NCBI RefSeq assembly: GCF_965638725.1 | Contig: NC_134960.1 | Span: forward strand, 6,822,501-6,886,500 | DNA length: 64,000 nucleotides | Direction: 5' to 3' | From: Aptenodytes patagonicus | Lineage: Eukaryota > Chordata > Aves > Sphenisciformes > Spheniscidae | In this document: positions 25,180 to 38,275 of the stretch, one piece after another | How the letters are laid out: each line of letters starts with the position of its first letter | How positions within the stretch are numbered: the first letter of the stretch is position 1 | Position numbers and translations under genes: made by a program | The notes under the pieces: model-generated | The model's database searches: none | Seen by the model: the letters and a program-made list of their open reading frames with translations, nothing else | Told to the model about the DNA's origin: nothing

Positions 25180-25410
25180 CTTGGAGCCTCCGAACTTTGA
25201 GCCTCCGCCCCGCCCCGCCCGCGGACTGACGTCGGCCTTGACCAATCGCCGTGCGGACGCGCCGCCCGCCCGTCCGCTCATTGGACGGGAGCTGCGGCCG
25301 GGGGCTGGGCGGGGCTCCGGCGCGTGACGTGGTCACGTGTGCGCGGGCCAGGGCAGCGGCTGGGGCCTCGCGCGCCGCCCGTGGGAGGGCGCGTGCTGTG
25401 CGCCGGGTGC
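25180..25410. promoter_or_regulatory. CpG promoter, probably for the TRIM gene and possibly bidirectional
   Basis: A CpG-rich block carries a tight set of promoter motifs: GC boxes at 25206-25220, a CRE-like TGACGTC at 25227, CCAAT at 25242, an inverted CCAAT (ATTGG) at 25280, a half CRE TGACGT at 25325 and a CACGTG E-box at 25334-25339. CCAAT boxes in both orientations with no TATA are common in divergent promoters. On the minus side the TRIM ATG is about 0.8 kb away, so an untranslated exon or long leader is expected. On the plus side only the minisatellite follows, so any transcript there would be non-coding. Confidence 0.6.
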
Positions 25411-25435
25411 TGCACGGCACGGGACGGCACGGGAC

Positions 25436-26592
25436 GGCACGGCACTGCCCCCGAACTGCACTGCCCCGAACTGCACTGCCCCCGAACTGCACTGCCCCGA
25501 ACTGCCCCCGAACTGCACTGCCCCCGAACTGCCCCCGAACTGCACTGCCCCGGCACTGCCCCGCCCCGGCACTGCCCCCGAACTGCACTGCCCCGAACTG
25601 CACTGCCCCGGCACTGCCCCGGCACTGCCCCCGAACTGCACTGCCCCGAACTGCCCCCGAACTGCACTGCCCCCGAACTGCACTGCCCCGAACTGCCCCC
25701 GAACTGCACTGCCCCCGAACTGCCCCCGAACTGCACTGCCCCGGCACTGCCCCGCCCCGGCACTGCCCCCGAACTGCACTGCCCCGAACTGCACTGCCCC
25801 GGCACTGCCCCGGCACTGCCCCCGAACTGCACTGCCCCCGAACTGCACTGCCCCGAACTGCACTGCCCCGAACTGCCCCCGAACTGCACTGCCCCCGAAC
25901 TGCACTGCCCCGAACTGCCCCCGAACTGCACTGCCCCGGCACTGCCCCGCCCCGGCACTGCCCCGGCACTGCCCCCGAACTGCACTGCCCCTGCACTGCC
26001 CCGAACTGCACTGCCCTTGAACTGCACTGCCCCTGCACTGCCCCTGCACGGCACTGCCCCTGCACTGCTCCCGCACTGCCCCCGAACTGCACTGCCCCGA
26101 ACTGCACTGCCCCGAACTGCCCCCGAACTCCACTGCCCTTGAACTGCACTGCCCCGAACTGCACTGCCCCTGCACGGCACTGCCCTTGAACGGCACTGCC
26201 CTGAACTGCCCCCGAACTGCACTGCCCCTGCACTGCCCCCGAACTGCACTGCCCCGAACGGCACTGCCCTTGAACGGCACTGCCTCTGCACTGCCCCCGC
26301 ACTGCACTGCCCTTGAACTGCACTGCCCCGAACTGCCCCCGAACTGCACTGCCCTTGAACTGCACTGCCCTGAACTGCCCCCGAACTGCACTGCCCCTGC
26401 ACTGCCCCCGAACTGCACTGCCCTTGAACGGCACTGCCCCTGCGCTGCCCCTGCACTGCCCCTGCACTGCCCCCGAACTCCACTGCCCTTGAACTGCGCT
26501 GCCCCGAACTGCACTGCCCCTGCACAGCACTGCCCTTGAACGGCACTGCCCCTGCACTGCCCCCGCACTGCACTGCCCCTGCGCTGCCCCCC
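25436..26592. repeat. 1.15-kb GC-rich minisatellite with higher-order period
   Basis: The block is built from short units of the type CTGCACTGCCCCGAA, CTGCCCCCGAA and CGGCACTGCCC in varying order. In the left half a longer pattern recurs: the phrase CCGGCACTGCCCCGCCCC starts at 25550, 25741 and 25936, a period of 191-195 bases, and the first two copies match over most of their length. The right half (from about 25990) uses diverged units with CCTTGAACGGCACTGCC. Because the units lack stop triplets, frames of 230-610 codons stay open on both strands (the longest is on the minus strand, 24716-26557). These are low-complexity and are not annotated as genes. Confidence 0.93.
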
Positions 26593-26929
26593 TGCTGCAT
26601 TCAGCAATGACAGCATGGAAGTGAGTCCCGGGGAAGCGCCTTCCCCTCTCTTCCCCGGTTTCCCTCTGGCAGAGGTCTGAAGCTTGCAGGAAGTGAGCCA
26701 GGTCCCCGAGTCACAGGACCTTCAGAGAGCAACTCGGACCAATGCTTTGGGGTCACAGCCTCAGGTCTCGCTCAGTAATCACAAGGGCTGCAGGCTTGTT
26801 AGCAAAAGAAAGAAGGAAGGGTTTTCATCCTTGTGTGGTCACCTGATGCTGGGCCCTGGGATTTTGCGGGAAGCAGCAAACACTGGCAGAGATGTGAGAA
26901 AAATCACAAGAGCTGTCGATACCGGAAGT

Positions 26930-27154
26930 AAAAGCAAGGAAAAAAATTTCTTTACTGAAAGAGTGGTGAAACATTGGAACAGGCTGCCCAGGGAAGTGGT
27001 GGAGTCCCCATCCCTGGAGGTATTTAAAAGATGTGTAGATGCGGCGCTTAGGGACATGGTTTAGTGGGCATGGTGGTGTTGGGTTGACGGTTGGACTCGA
27101 TGATCTTGGAGGTCTTTTCCAACCTTAATGATTCTATGATTCTATGATTCTATG
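26930..27154 (+). mobile_element. CR1 LINE, 5'-truncated 3' end
   Basis: The reading frame holds the C-terminus of the CR1 reverse-transcriptase protein ([20 protein letters not shown]). It is followed by the short 3' untranslated segment typical of CR1 (GGTTGGACTCGATGATCTTG) and three ATTCTATG repeats at 27131-27154. The exact 5' break is uncertain; similarity is clear from about 26930. The good state of the frame and the terminal repeats suggest a fairly young insertion. Truncated copies like this cannot move. Confidence 0.93.
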
Positions 27155-30100
27155 AAAACTGAAAGGAAGGAACACACAGGGACAAGCAGCTGTTGCAGAG
27201 GCTGTCTCTCTCCTAGCCACTGTTAGAATCAGAGAATGCCCCCAAAAGGGAGGTGTGCCGGGCAGTAGCCATCTACCGCCCTCCTCCTGCTGCTCTACGT
27301 TTTCTCACCATTACAGCAGCGCAATTAATGAAGAAGATGTTTCCATTCATCTTCATTTGCTTGTCTGAGGGATTTTCCCAGGCTTCCGCTTGCTCCGTGC
27401 ATGCTTGCTCACTGGCATGTGGCTGCAGCAGCCCCACTTGCAGGCATCGGCCTCCCCCTGGTCTCTGCCAGCCCCTCGGGGTCATACGCTCAGCCACAGC
27501 CCCGTGCCGATGCTTGGACTTCGAGCATCGCTGACTGCACGAGGAGCAGTCGGTCCTGGGGGATGCTGGCCATGGGCAGGCGAGATGCACCCTGGGCAGC
27601 CTCCTGCGACCACCTGGGCACAAAGCAGTGACGAGCTGAAGCTCCTCGTTGCTCACCGTTGCTCTGCAGAGCCCTGGCATAGGCAGCACGAATGCTGGAG
27701 TGTGTGTGGTGGGGTGGGCTGGGGGTGCCCCCAGGGAAAGCACTGAGCTCCAGGAGGTGCCGTGGACAAGGGGGGAGGATGTGGGCTGCTGTGAAACTGC
27801 TCTGAGGCCTCTGGGCGGCCAAACAAGTGGCATCCGTGGACACCAACAAGGTCAGGCCATGCCCAAATATGCTGCCAGCCCCAACACAGTTATTCTGGGG
27901 GCTCGGGACCTGCTCCAGCTGGTTAAGCAAGGCAGGGGTCGGCTGCACCCTCCTGCTCCAGTCCCTGTGGTGGCAGTGGGACAGGGATGCTCAGCCCCTG
28001 CTGCTCGCCAGGCGCTGGGGGATGGGAAGCATTCGCCGGGCAGGAATTGATTCCAATAGGCTGAACCTGCTCCCATTGCTGTCTTCTTCCCCTCTCCACT
28101 GCACAACTCAGTGGGGTCCCCATGGGAATGTCACTAGGACGGTGATACCAGGACCCAGGGATGACCCAGGGATGACCAAACAATCTCCGCTAAGCTGTGA
28201 CTTAATGGACCAAAATCTCACTCCCCACGTTTACGGAGTTTTGCGCTTCCAGTAGGCTGGATCTCACCATGCGAACGGGCCGGGGCTTGCTGGGAGCAGT
28301 GACCACTGCCAGCCCAGCGCGCTGCAGCTGCTGTGCGAGTGGGTAGCGCCTACGCAGCAGGAGAGCGGCTGGCATTACGTGTCGTCCTCCCACCACGTGC
28401 CAGCAATCCCCAAGAAATAGCTGGCTTTGAACTGGTGGATTTCGGATGGGAGCTGAATCATCTGCTTAGATGCATCCTTTTGAGAGGGAAATGGCTTCGT
28501 CATCCGTGTCCAGCCTCTGATCTCCTGGCTTTGTCACCATTTCTCCAGTGTTACAGACTATGCACAGACACACACATATACACACACACAAGCCAGCAGA
28601 CAAGACGCACACCCCAGGACACACAGCCCGGGGTGAGCCAGTGTGCTGCTCCCTGACCTGTTGCAGCTTGCAGAGACATGATCCATTATTTGTGCAGCTC
28701 TGCACAGAGGTAAAAGCATCAATAATTGCTTTTCAGCAGAGATCTGGAATGTGCTGCGAAAGGTTATATTCCCCCAGCAGCCCGAGCCATCAGTGCTTGG
28801 AGATGTCCCTGTGAATCAGCGTCTGTGGTATTTTCAGAGAGCCCATCCCTCCCCACAGGGCTGGTTACAGAGCCCAGGGAGGTGACAGCCTCCAGCCTGC
28901 ACCTCCGTGCACCCCGGGGCAGCCTGTTGTTTGGAGAAGGTGAATCTCTCTGTACCCAGATAACCGAAGCTTCACCCTCAAACAGCAGAATTTGGGATAG
29001 CTCAGCTGATGTTGAGCTCCGCCGTCAGCTCCCCTGTTAGCCCCAGTTGAAGCCTGGTCCTGGGCACTCTGTGCAGTGTGAGCAGCAGGAGCATCACCCC
29101 GCTGTGGCACCAGGCTGGGGCCGTGCCAGCGGATACCCTGCCTCTGGGGCCGGCACAGAGCTGTGGGATGCTGCTCTCATGGGAGTGATGCTCTGCACCA
29201 GGGCATGGCGCTGCCAGCTGGGTCCAGGTACTGCAGGGCACCCTGCAGCACCCAAGGGAGTCCTGGACACCCTGATGTCTTGACTCGGTTTTCCCAAATA
29301 AATCCCCTTGCTGCTGACAGGACCAATCGCCCAGGTAAAATTGCTCATCTCCATCTTTGCAGGTTTGAGCTGCAAACGCAGGTTTCGGAGCCAAAGGAGG
29401 AGCGGCACCATTTTACCATGCACTGCACTAATCCATCAATCCCAGAAGAAAATTCTAATACAGATGGGGTTGTCCTCATCATGGCCATTTAACTTTCTGG
29501 GACATCAACGACAAGATCTAAAGCTAACAGTGAGTGGCAGTCATTTCCCAATGAACACGTCTCCCGTCTGCGGATTGGAAACACACGCCCGAGCGTCCCC
29601 TGGTCTCAAATTCTTGTTTAAGTGCTCCTGGCATCTCCTTCCTTTCAGCACTCGCTTCAGTTGGCAATTTAATGTTTTTCTTTCTTTTTTTAGCATATTC
29701 CTCTTGGGAGGCTCCAAGCTCTGGGCTGGGACCTGAGAACGCCGTGTTTGGAGAGCCTGATTATGCACTGATGAAGGATAATGTAGATTGGGAAGGGTCT
29801 GGCCAAAAGCTCATGGATTGGGTCCAAACCCCTTCGTGGTTCTCTGCTCCATGCAGCAAACGTATTCTTGGAGACGGGTGTCAGAGGCACTGTTTGGCCT
29901 TACAGGAGGAGGGAGATGAAGGGGGGAGCGTGGTGGGTCCGGCTGCCGGAGCGCTTCACCAGCCCCCCACGAGTGATAGGGGAGCGATACACGAGTGGAA
30001 GGGGAAGAAACTGCTGATCCGCAGCATCAGTCCCTTGTGTTGGCTCTCCACATGCAGGCAGAAAAGCTCGACAGGGGTTGAGTAGCTTTGCATTTTCATT

Positions 30101-32673
30101 TCCCTTTTTCACTTTGTTTTGAGTACAAATAAACACCGAGGACTTCAATTCCTCTGGATCCCTCTCTCCCCCGTGGCTCTGCCTAAGCGGTGCCTGGCCA
30201 CAGGGCAGGGGAGGGAACAGAGGGGTAAATTGGGGCTGGAGCACTTGGGTCCTGCAACAGGGAGGTGCTGGGCAGCCCCTTAGCGGGTGACTCCTGCGAT
30301 CTCTGGTGTGTGCCCCCCTGCACCCACCGGCCCGTCCCCTGTAGAGTGGAAACGCGGAGGCAGGGGTTCCTCCAGCCACGGACATCGGGGCGGGATGGCA
30401 GTTTTGGTGCGGCTGTAAGGGAACAAAGAGCAGCAGCACTTGGCAATTCCCAGCTCAGCTGCCTACTGGGGTTCGAAAGCCCACATATGGGAGTCTGTTT
30501 TAAACACAGCTGAAAGTCTTACCGGTCCTATCCTCTGTCCTTACCCTGGGACCCTTCAGCGGTCCTTATTTCCACATTTCAGACACTGAGCTGAATTAAA
30601 TCTGGTCTTTTGCATGTGCTGACCCGGACAAGCCCCAGGGGAAGGTCTCTGTGGGGGTGAGGATGGGGCAGCCTGGAGCCAGCCCTTCCCGCTGTCCATG
30701 GCATCCCTGGCCAGGAGGGAGTGTGGTGCTGCCGGTGCAGGAGAAATCACCAGACTCCTGATGTCCCCAAAAGCAGGCTGCACCCCAGGAGGCTCTGCCT
30801 TGGCAGGCTCCTGCCAGCTCTCTCCTGTGCTGAGACCAGGAGGGAGGAAGAAATGGGAAGGGAAAACAGCAAACAAAGGAAAAAGTGAAAGAAGAAGGGA
30901 TGAGGTGAATCAAGGTAACAGCTGCATCACCGTTAACAAATATTATGCATCCCTCCGTGAACTCAGCTGCAGGGACATGATTTAAAGGCCTCAGTTAGAA
31001 AAGTGAGCAGGAAATGAAGCAATGCTCCAAGATATGATATCTTTGAATAAATAGCTGGAGGAGAAGGGTGACCAAAGGGTATGCCATTATTTGCCAATAT
31101 TTTCTTCCCAGGCCCAAATGACCCTGCTGTTTTGCTAAGGCAGAGCCTTGTGCTCTGAAGGCATCCGACTGGCTCCGAGTACCCCCATGAACTGGCAACC
31201 ATCATCCAGATAAGAGCCAGATGGGGATGGTGAGAGCTGTTGAGCAGGTTCAAACCATCCCAAACATGCCGTGAAAGGACCCAGGTCAAGTAAGGCCAGT
31301 GGTCTAAAGGTTTGTGTCATTTTGTCCCTCCTGTGTCCAGGAGCTCATGGAGAAGGGTTGGGGACCTGCATGGGCAAATCCATCTCCTACTACATGGAAG
31401 GAGTTTGCACCATGGGACTGGGGCTCTTCTGAGCCCTTGGGTGCTGCATGGCTCTGGGGGCACTGGGGCTGTGGGACGGTTTAACCCACAGCCCACTGGT
31501 GATGGCATGTAGGAAACAGGTCCGGGAGCACGCGCAGGAAGATCAACACCACTTAATCATGGCTTTTTTTTCCGGGGATGCTCAAATAGCTCAATTCCTT
31601 AGGGGCCAGATTCATATGGCTGCTGAACTTCTTAGTCCAGTCTCCCTCCCCAGGACTCCTCATGTAAACCATCACGAGCCAGCCCGCCAGGCGGTCTGAC
31701 ACACTGAGATGTGAGATTCCCCATGCCGCCCCTCCGGGAAGCCAGGAATCCACGTTTGCATTCCACCAGCGTCCTTCAGCTCCCCACACCCAGGCGCCAA
31801 AACCAGGAGATTTCTGCAAATATTAACATTTCTGGCTGCCGCCTGTTTGCCTGTTTATTCTGAGCTATGCATGAAACCTCTCTGATATTCCACACGCAGC
31901 ACAGGGCTTGGCCAAAACAGCTTTGTCCTCTCAGCCTTGCCCACGACGGGTCATGCTTCAGCTCCCCAGCCAGCCCGTTGCCTGGTCCCTGGGTGAAGGA
32001 TGCCCCGTAACGCTCCTCTCCCGCACTTGGATGCCTGGTTCATGGTGAGGCTGCCAAGTATTCACAGACGTGTCAAGCTGCCTCTGCAGGGCCTGAAACA
32101 TGTGGAGTGTGTTTTTTCTTTGAGATTTCTGACCTCAGCTCTGTACAGCAGGGATGTGGGAAAGGTCTTCATGAGTTCATCCTACAAAAATGGGCTGGAC
32201 AGGCTTGGCTGCTCAAGGTGCTTGAGTCTTTTGTGGGTTGTCATCCATATTCCACGGTGAGAACACAGTAGCCATGAAATCCAGCCCTGTGGTCACATCA
32301 CATCCCCAGATTGCTTTCCCCTGGCTGGTCTGAGGCTGTTTGCTATATTCATTACTTGCATTATAGATGGCCACAGAGCCCAGTTCTCTGCAGCACCCCC
32401 AAATGTCACATATGAAAATCTTCAGCCTGTTCAGAGGAGATGGAGAGAATTCATTTACCATCATGCAGCCTTCAAAAGCCAAGGGATGTTTCTGTAGAAG
32501 ACCCTGCAAGAACAAGATCTCTCAGTGCAGCTTTTCCTGCAAAGCACAGGTTATCGGGCATAAATGTTCCCTCTTGTTATTTTCCTTGGGCTTTGCTATC
32601 CAAGAAAGATGCAGATGTGCTCCAAAATCTCACTCATTTTGGAGAAACTTAGACTCATCACCGCCTGCAGCTC

Positions 32674-32716
32674 GGCAGCCTCAGCCTGGAGGCAGCCTCA
32701 GCCTGGAGGCAGCCTC
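32674..32716. repeat. 17-base tandem repeat, 2.5 copies
   Basis: The unit GGCAGCCTCAGCCTGGA occurs at 32674-32690 and 32691-32707, followed by a partial third copy to 32716. It looks like a local slippage duplication. Confidence 0.9.
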
Positions 32717-35109
32717 CTGTGACCCCAGGTGGGATTTAAAAGCAGCTCTTCGCACTTGGCTCTACCTTTCCCCCTTCTGTTTTCTTACTGCCACACAGTG
32801 GAAGCCGGAGCCTGAGCATTACCAAAGCGGTTGCCAGAAACAAAATGCAAGAAATTCAGTTGCCATTGAGCGAGATAACCATCTCCTTTAAGGAAAATAA
32901 TTGAAGTGGCTATATCTTTGTAAAAAAATCTCGAAGATCCTCAAAAAGACTCTCCTTCTGGAGCTGTTGCCATAACAACGAATGTTTGCAAAGGATACGA
33001 TGGGGAGGGAGCAGGGAGAGACGTGCCCTCTGTAAGCACACAGTGCCATGCCTGGCCACGCAGCCGATGGCCGCAGGTGATGCCGAGGACGAGGGGCAGG
33101 CCAGTCGAGGAGGAGGGATGCACGGGCATGCTGCTGGTGATGGGGAGGAGTACAGGAGGAGGAGTCCTTTGGCCCCAAGGCAGGGAAGGATGGATGGTCA
33201 AACCGGCATGGTCCTGGGAATATTGCACAAATCTCCTGGCCCGTTCCCAGTGTCTGTACCAGCGAGGCTGCAGCAGCACTCGGTCGGGCAGCTTGCTGCC
33301 ACCCAAGCCCTGTGCCGGAGCTGTCCCAAACAGCCCCGGGGCCAGGGCCACCGCAGGAGGCAGCCAGGCTGAAGCGGAGGCCAGAGGCAGGCGGTGGCCT
33401 TCGGGAGGCTGCATCTTCTGCCTCCAGTTTTGACAGTATGGTAAACACCAAGAGAGATGATCTTACCACAGGGATGAACTGATCTTTTTCAGAGCCCTGC
33501 TCTTTGCTCCCCATTCAAAGTTCACAGACTGATTTATTTGTAAAAGGAGCTAGGCAGGCTCCTTCCCCCTCCTTTTCCAGGCGAATAAGCCGGGGCACTG
33601 ACTTGCCCAGGACAGCTGTCAAAACAGGGAATAGCCCACCCCGGAGACATGGCGCCAGGGCCTCCGCCTCCCCTTTCCCCAGCTACCAGGGCTGGCTGCG
33701 CCCCTCTACTTCGCTCTGCGAAACAATGCACACCGCTCTGGTCCTCAAACGAGGGTGTCATGGGAGGCTGCGCATCTTCTTCCCAGAGCAAATGTCACCC
33801 TGAAGGAACGTGGTTTTCCCCGTGGGAAGCTGAGCACCACATGGTGCAGCATTTGGAAGCCCTGAGCGCTCGCAGAGTTAATGCTGTGCAAAGCTGTTTT
33901 TCCCCTGGCACCTTAGATACCTTTAACACCTGGGGAGAAGTAAGTCTCTTCTCCCTCCAGCATGAAGTGGCTTTCAAAGTGGATTTGCAGGCTCCAGACT
34001 CACCTCCCTCATGTGTCTGGTCTGAGCTCTCCAGTGGAAGCAGAGGGGAAACGCTGCTCATCGAATAATAAATTGCAGGCACGCGCTCCCCTGAGCAGTT
34101 GTTTGGAAAGTGTCCCACACGCTTTGTGCCAAATTTGCTGGCCAGGGAAGATCAGTGGTATTAGCATGTTCCAGTTAATTAGTGTTGTGAGCTGTCCTTT
34201 TCATTGCCTGGAAGAGCTCGAAAGAAGGACAAACCCAGAGCACTGCCTTTATAAGGCTTTGTGCTTTCCAGCACTGTCTCTACTCGGCTTGTGCATGCTC
34301 CGCTCGCACCCTGGGGACGCTGCTCTTTCTCCTGGGGGACTCGGTGTCATACCTATCTCTCAGTGCCAGATGGTGGCTTCTGAGTCACGTTTCTGGGGAA
34401 CACGAAGCCAAATGGATTCCCAGCCAAATCCCTGGGTCAGTATGAGGAGTGGATCTGACCCTCCTGCCCTGGTGTGCAGAGCTGCCAGCAGCGCTGGTGT
34501 GCACTGACACTGCTGCTGGCCCGGCACCGCAGAGCTGAGCATGGCATGGATAAGCTGCTCCTTGCAGACAGCTAATGTGGGTCCCCACAGGACTAGAAAA
34601 GTTGGAGGGAGGTAGTGAAGCAGCAAACGCGATCCTGCTGCCTCTATGGTGGTGACAAGCACCGGAGCTCGGCTCCTGGCAACCTGGAGCCTTTCAGCAA
34701 CACCAAGCCCATAGAAAACACGCCATGCCCTCATTTTTTCCCAGGCACTTCCATTGCATTCAGTCTTGACACTTAGGTAGAGTTTACACTGGGGCTGCCA
34801 TCAGCCCATCTAGCTCTGCCTGCTCCTCTTGTCATAACCCAACATTTACAGCGCTGTTTGTCATCGCAGGAGCAACAGACTGACCACAGATTTGTAACTT
34901 CATCATGGGACTATGAAGCAGGAGTATCCAGCCTGGGAGAGCAAGACCCTGATTGCAGAACACTCTGCCTAAATGACATGGGCAACTTAGAAAGAAATCC
35001 CACGGGGTAAAAGTGTTATCCCTCAGCTGTCCTAGCAAGGCTGCCAGGACCGCACATCCAAGCACCCGGTCCCCCATAGCCCACTGCTCCATGTGTGTGT
35101 GTGTGCCGG

Positions 35110-35290
35110 AGTGAAGCATTTTTATCACCTCTTTTATGTTCAGGGAATTGAGACACATCAAGTGATTTGCCCTAAGGCAGACAGGGAGTCTGTGGCAGAC
35201 CAGGAAACATGCTCCTACCCAAAACCTCAGATTTCTAGTTTATCTGGGCAACTCCTGGTGTACAATGTATCATATTTTTGCAATCCCGGC
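35110..35290 (-). mobile_element. MIR-type SINE fragment
   Basis: In the plus orientation the segment reads like the reverse complement of a MIR element. A GGGAATTGAGACACATCAAG stretch is followed by TGATTTGCCCTAAGGCAGAC, a GTGGCAGACCAGGAAAC stretch and CTCCTACC. These match in order the MIR stretch of a gapped GAGACA..AAGTGACTTGCCC..GTGGCAGA pattern. The copy is old and diverged. Confidence 0.6.
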
Positions 35291-38194
35291 TCTGAAGAGC
35301 TTATCTGACTGCAATTATCCTCTTCCGCAGAAGCTGTTTTCTAGCTGGCTTGGTACACAAACAACAAGCAACAACCCTCTAATAAATTAGCAAAGCTTTG
35401 TGTGCAATGACTTGCAGAAACGGCAGCTAAATGCAGGGGCCGGTTCTGGGCTCAGATGCGCCGGTGTCTGCCTGGAGGAACTCTGCCGAGCTGCCCCAAG
35501 TCCTTCTGCCCTGATGAGAGGATGATCAAGGGGATTTTGCGTGTTGGAGGGAGATCCAGGTGTGGGAAGGGAGTGGAAGGGGTAAACCCTCCTCGGCGTT
35601 AAATCAATTTAATCAAATGAGCCCTGTGGGTTTGCCCCAACTGGAGCCCTGTCCCTATCTGCTCCCAGCTCTGCCAGGAGCTGAAGCGTGGTGATGTGTG
35701 TCCCCTTTGGTAGGACACAAACCCTGTTAATCTCTTTCCATACGATCTACTCTTTCCTGGTCCACTGACTCTTGTCCTGAAGACACACTCAACATCCCCG
35801 TCTTCTGTCTGTCCTGAAGGAGAGCAGAGCTGCAGCAGTCCCCGGCCAACCCACGCAGCTCGTCTCTCCTGCTTCTCCGGTGCCTCTCATTGCGGTATCA
35901 GATCGCTCCAGTATTTCAGCAAAACCTTGTTCCTGATGCTATCTCTGCTCCTCCACTAATTCCAGAAATGTTCATATGGGGACAAAAAGCAGTTACAAAA
36001 TGAGAACCTGCTTTTAAATGCAGAGAGGGTGCAGACAGCTTTCTATCCTCCCTCCCACCTCTGAGCAGCTTTGTGGTTAATTTAGTTCCCAAATGCTTCA
36101 CAGACTCCCAAATACGCTGCCTCCGTGAACTCCAGGGCTCAAATGGAAAAGGGGCTTTTGTGTTACCACAACATGCTGATGCTTCTGAGGCTGCTCAGCA
36201 AAACACAGGCTTGACACCGCAGGAAGGAGCAGTGGAAATATTTTGGTTACACGCAGGTGGAATTAAACAGATGTTTGAAAAATGAAAAGCTGCTTTTTTA
36301 AGTATGTCAGTGTTGCTGCTCCAGATGAAGCAGGATGAAGTGGAGCATCTGGAAGCCTTGGTAACAGATTTCTTAGAGATTTCTCCCAGGGAGCGATCAG
36401 ATAATATGCCTTTCTTTTGTGACAGAAGTTGAGCTACAGGGTATGGCTTACAGCTGCAAGGTGTTCAGACCGAGGACCTGCCTGCTCTCTGAGGCAGAGC
36501 AGATTATGGGCCGATGAAAAGGCAGCCCTCTCCTCTGCCCCATTTCTCACCTTTTTGACATCATTTTTGCTCCCTGAAGCATAAAATTCATTGTATTCTC
36601 AGAAGAGTGGGTGAGCAGGCTCACTTTTGCCTAATCAAAACCCAACCGCTGGGAAAGACTTTCGGGCTGCAAAGATCCTTTGAACAATCCCATCGTGTTT
36701 GAAAGGACACGAGGCTCCCGGCACACCCATGCAGGCGTTTGTGTGTACCCAGCCTGTGTGTGCGAATACCCCAGGGTTTGAGGGTCCTGGCACCTCTGCT
36801 CGGGGCTGTGGAGCCTTCCACACCCTGGGACGATGCAAGGGACCGTCCTCATACTCCCCCATCCTTGTACTTCAGGGTGTAGTTGCTGGTTGAGGCTGGG
36901 AAGACCCTCAGCTGCTTCGGGATCTGTTAGCTGCGTGGGGAGGTCTTTTTGCAGCTCGGTGTTCAGGCTGCCACAGCCAGCCTGTGCCACGACTGCCCCT
37001 CTCGACCCACCGAGAGGGCGAGGGGCTCTGGCACAGCTGACCCTGAGTGTCCCTCAGCTGCCGAGAAGCTGGGGGCTGGGCAGCATCGGGGCTACGCTGC
37101 ATGCACTCGTCGCCAGCAGTAATTATGTTGTAGCTGGGTGAGATTAGGCAGGCTGGCAGGCAGCCCTCATCTGCGGTGCCGTGAGAAGAGCCTGACTCCC
37201 AGGGAGAGAGCTGGGGAGTGCAGAGGGAGCGGGGGCCAAACCTCGGCTCGGTGGCTGCCAGTTGGACTGACACCCCAGGCGTGCTGAGAGCTCGACCTTC
37301 CCTTACTGCACTGCTCCCTGTCACAGGAGGATCGCTTGCAGGGGGACGATTCGTGACCGCGTGCACCACCATGGATTGCAGGCAGCAATCCTTTCCCGGG
37401 CTCGCTCTGTTCTGCCAAGCACAGGAGCTCTTTGGCTGACTAAGTTATCTGGTCAAAGGGGTGAGTTGATGTTTGGGAGCATCTCAGGTTTTGGTGCTAA
37501 CCTCTCCGCTGGACCCCTGAGACCGTGGGAGAGGACGGTCTTGGGGACTTGTGCTGACTAATCCATGATTTAAGAGTTTGTATTTGCTGTCATCCAGCAA
37601 ACACCACATGCCAAAAATGACTGGAATTCACCCCATGGTCCTGATGAAGGCTCACAGCTTCAGGCTGCAGCGAGTTTCTCTCCTGTCAATCACTGCCTTT
37701 TCCCCAGGCATCTTATTCCAGCCCAGGGAAGAGAAGAGTGGGGAGCTGTAGCAAAGGACTCTGGGGAATGGGCAAGAAAAGTCTTACGCCAGAAGAGAAA
37801 GGAGGGAAGAAAAATCTCTCTCTTGAGCAGAGATCAACCATCCACTGCTGATGACCCTGGAGAGGAGGAGTATCCACCCACCAGGAACACGGGGAATAGC
37901 ATGCGCTTCCCATTAGCTGCTCTTTGCCACTCCCTACGGACCGCTGGGAGACAGCAACGGCCCCTTCCAAGCGGGTTTGTCTTGTCTTGCTCCCCTTCGC
38001 TCTCAGCTTTCCCGAGCAGCTAAATCAACAACCTCAGGGAAAATGGAGGCGGAGAAGACACAAAACTCCCACAACAATCCAGCTAGTGCAGCTGTTGGAT
38101 TTGCCTGGCTGTCAGCACCGGTGTGCTGAGCCCTTTCCTTCCTGAAGGGGAGACAGGGAGAAAAAGGGGAAAGATGGGACTCATGAGGACCCTT

Positions 38195-38275
38195 GTCTGA
38201 GTCTTGGGTTCAAGTGCCACTTTCTGTGTGACTTACTTCAGGAACGTTCTCACTCTCCTTTTTCTGCCGAGCCAT
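38195..38275 (+). mobile_element. Possible MIR-type SINE fragment
   Basis: The order GTCTTGGGTTCAAGTGCCAC, then TGTGTGACTTACTTCAGG, resembles the MIR core (gapped TGGGTTCGAATCCC..GCTGTGTGACCTTGGGC). It is short and degraded, so this is a weak call. Confidence 0.38.

Noticed and set aside
24716..26557. 613-codon minus-strand frame and similar long frames across 25250-26616
   Set aside because: They follow the minisatellite composition, are open in several phases on both strands and encode only repeated low-complexity peptide.
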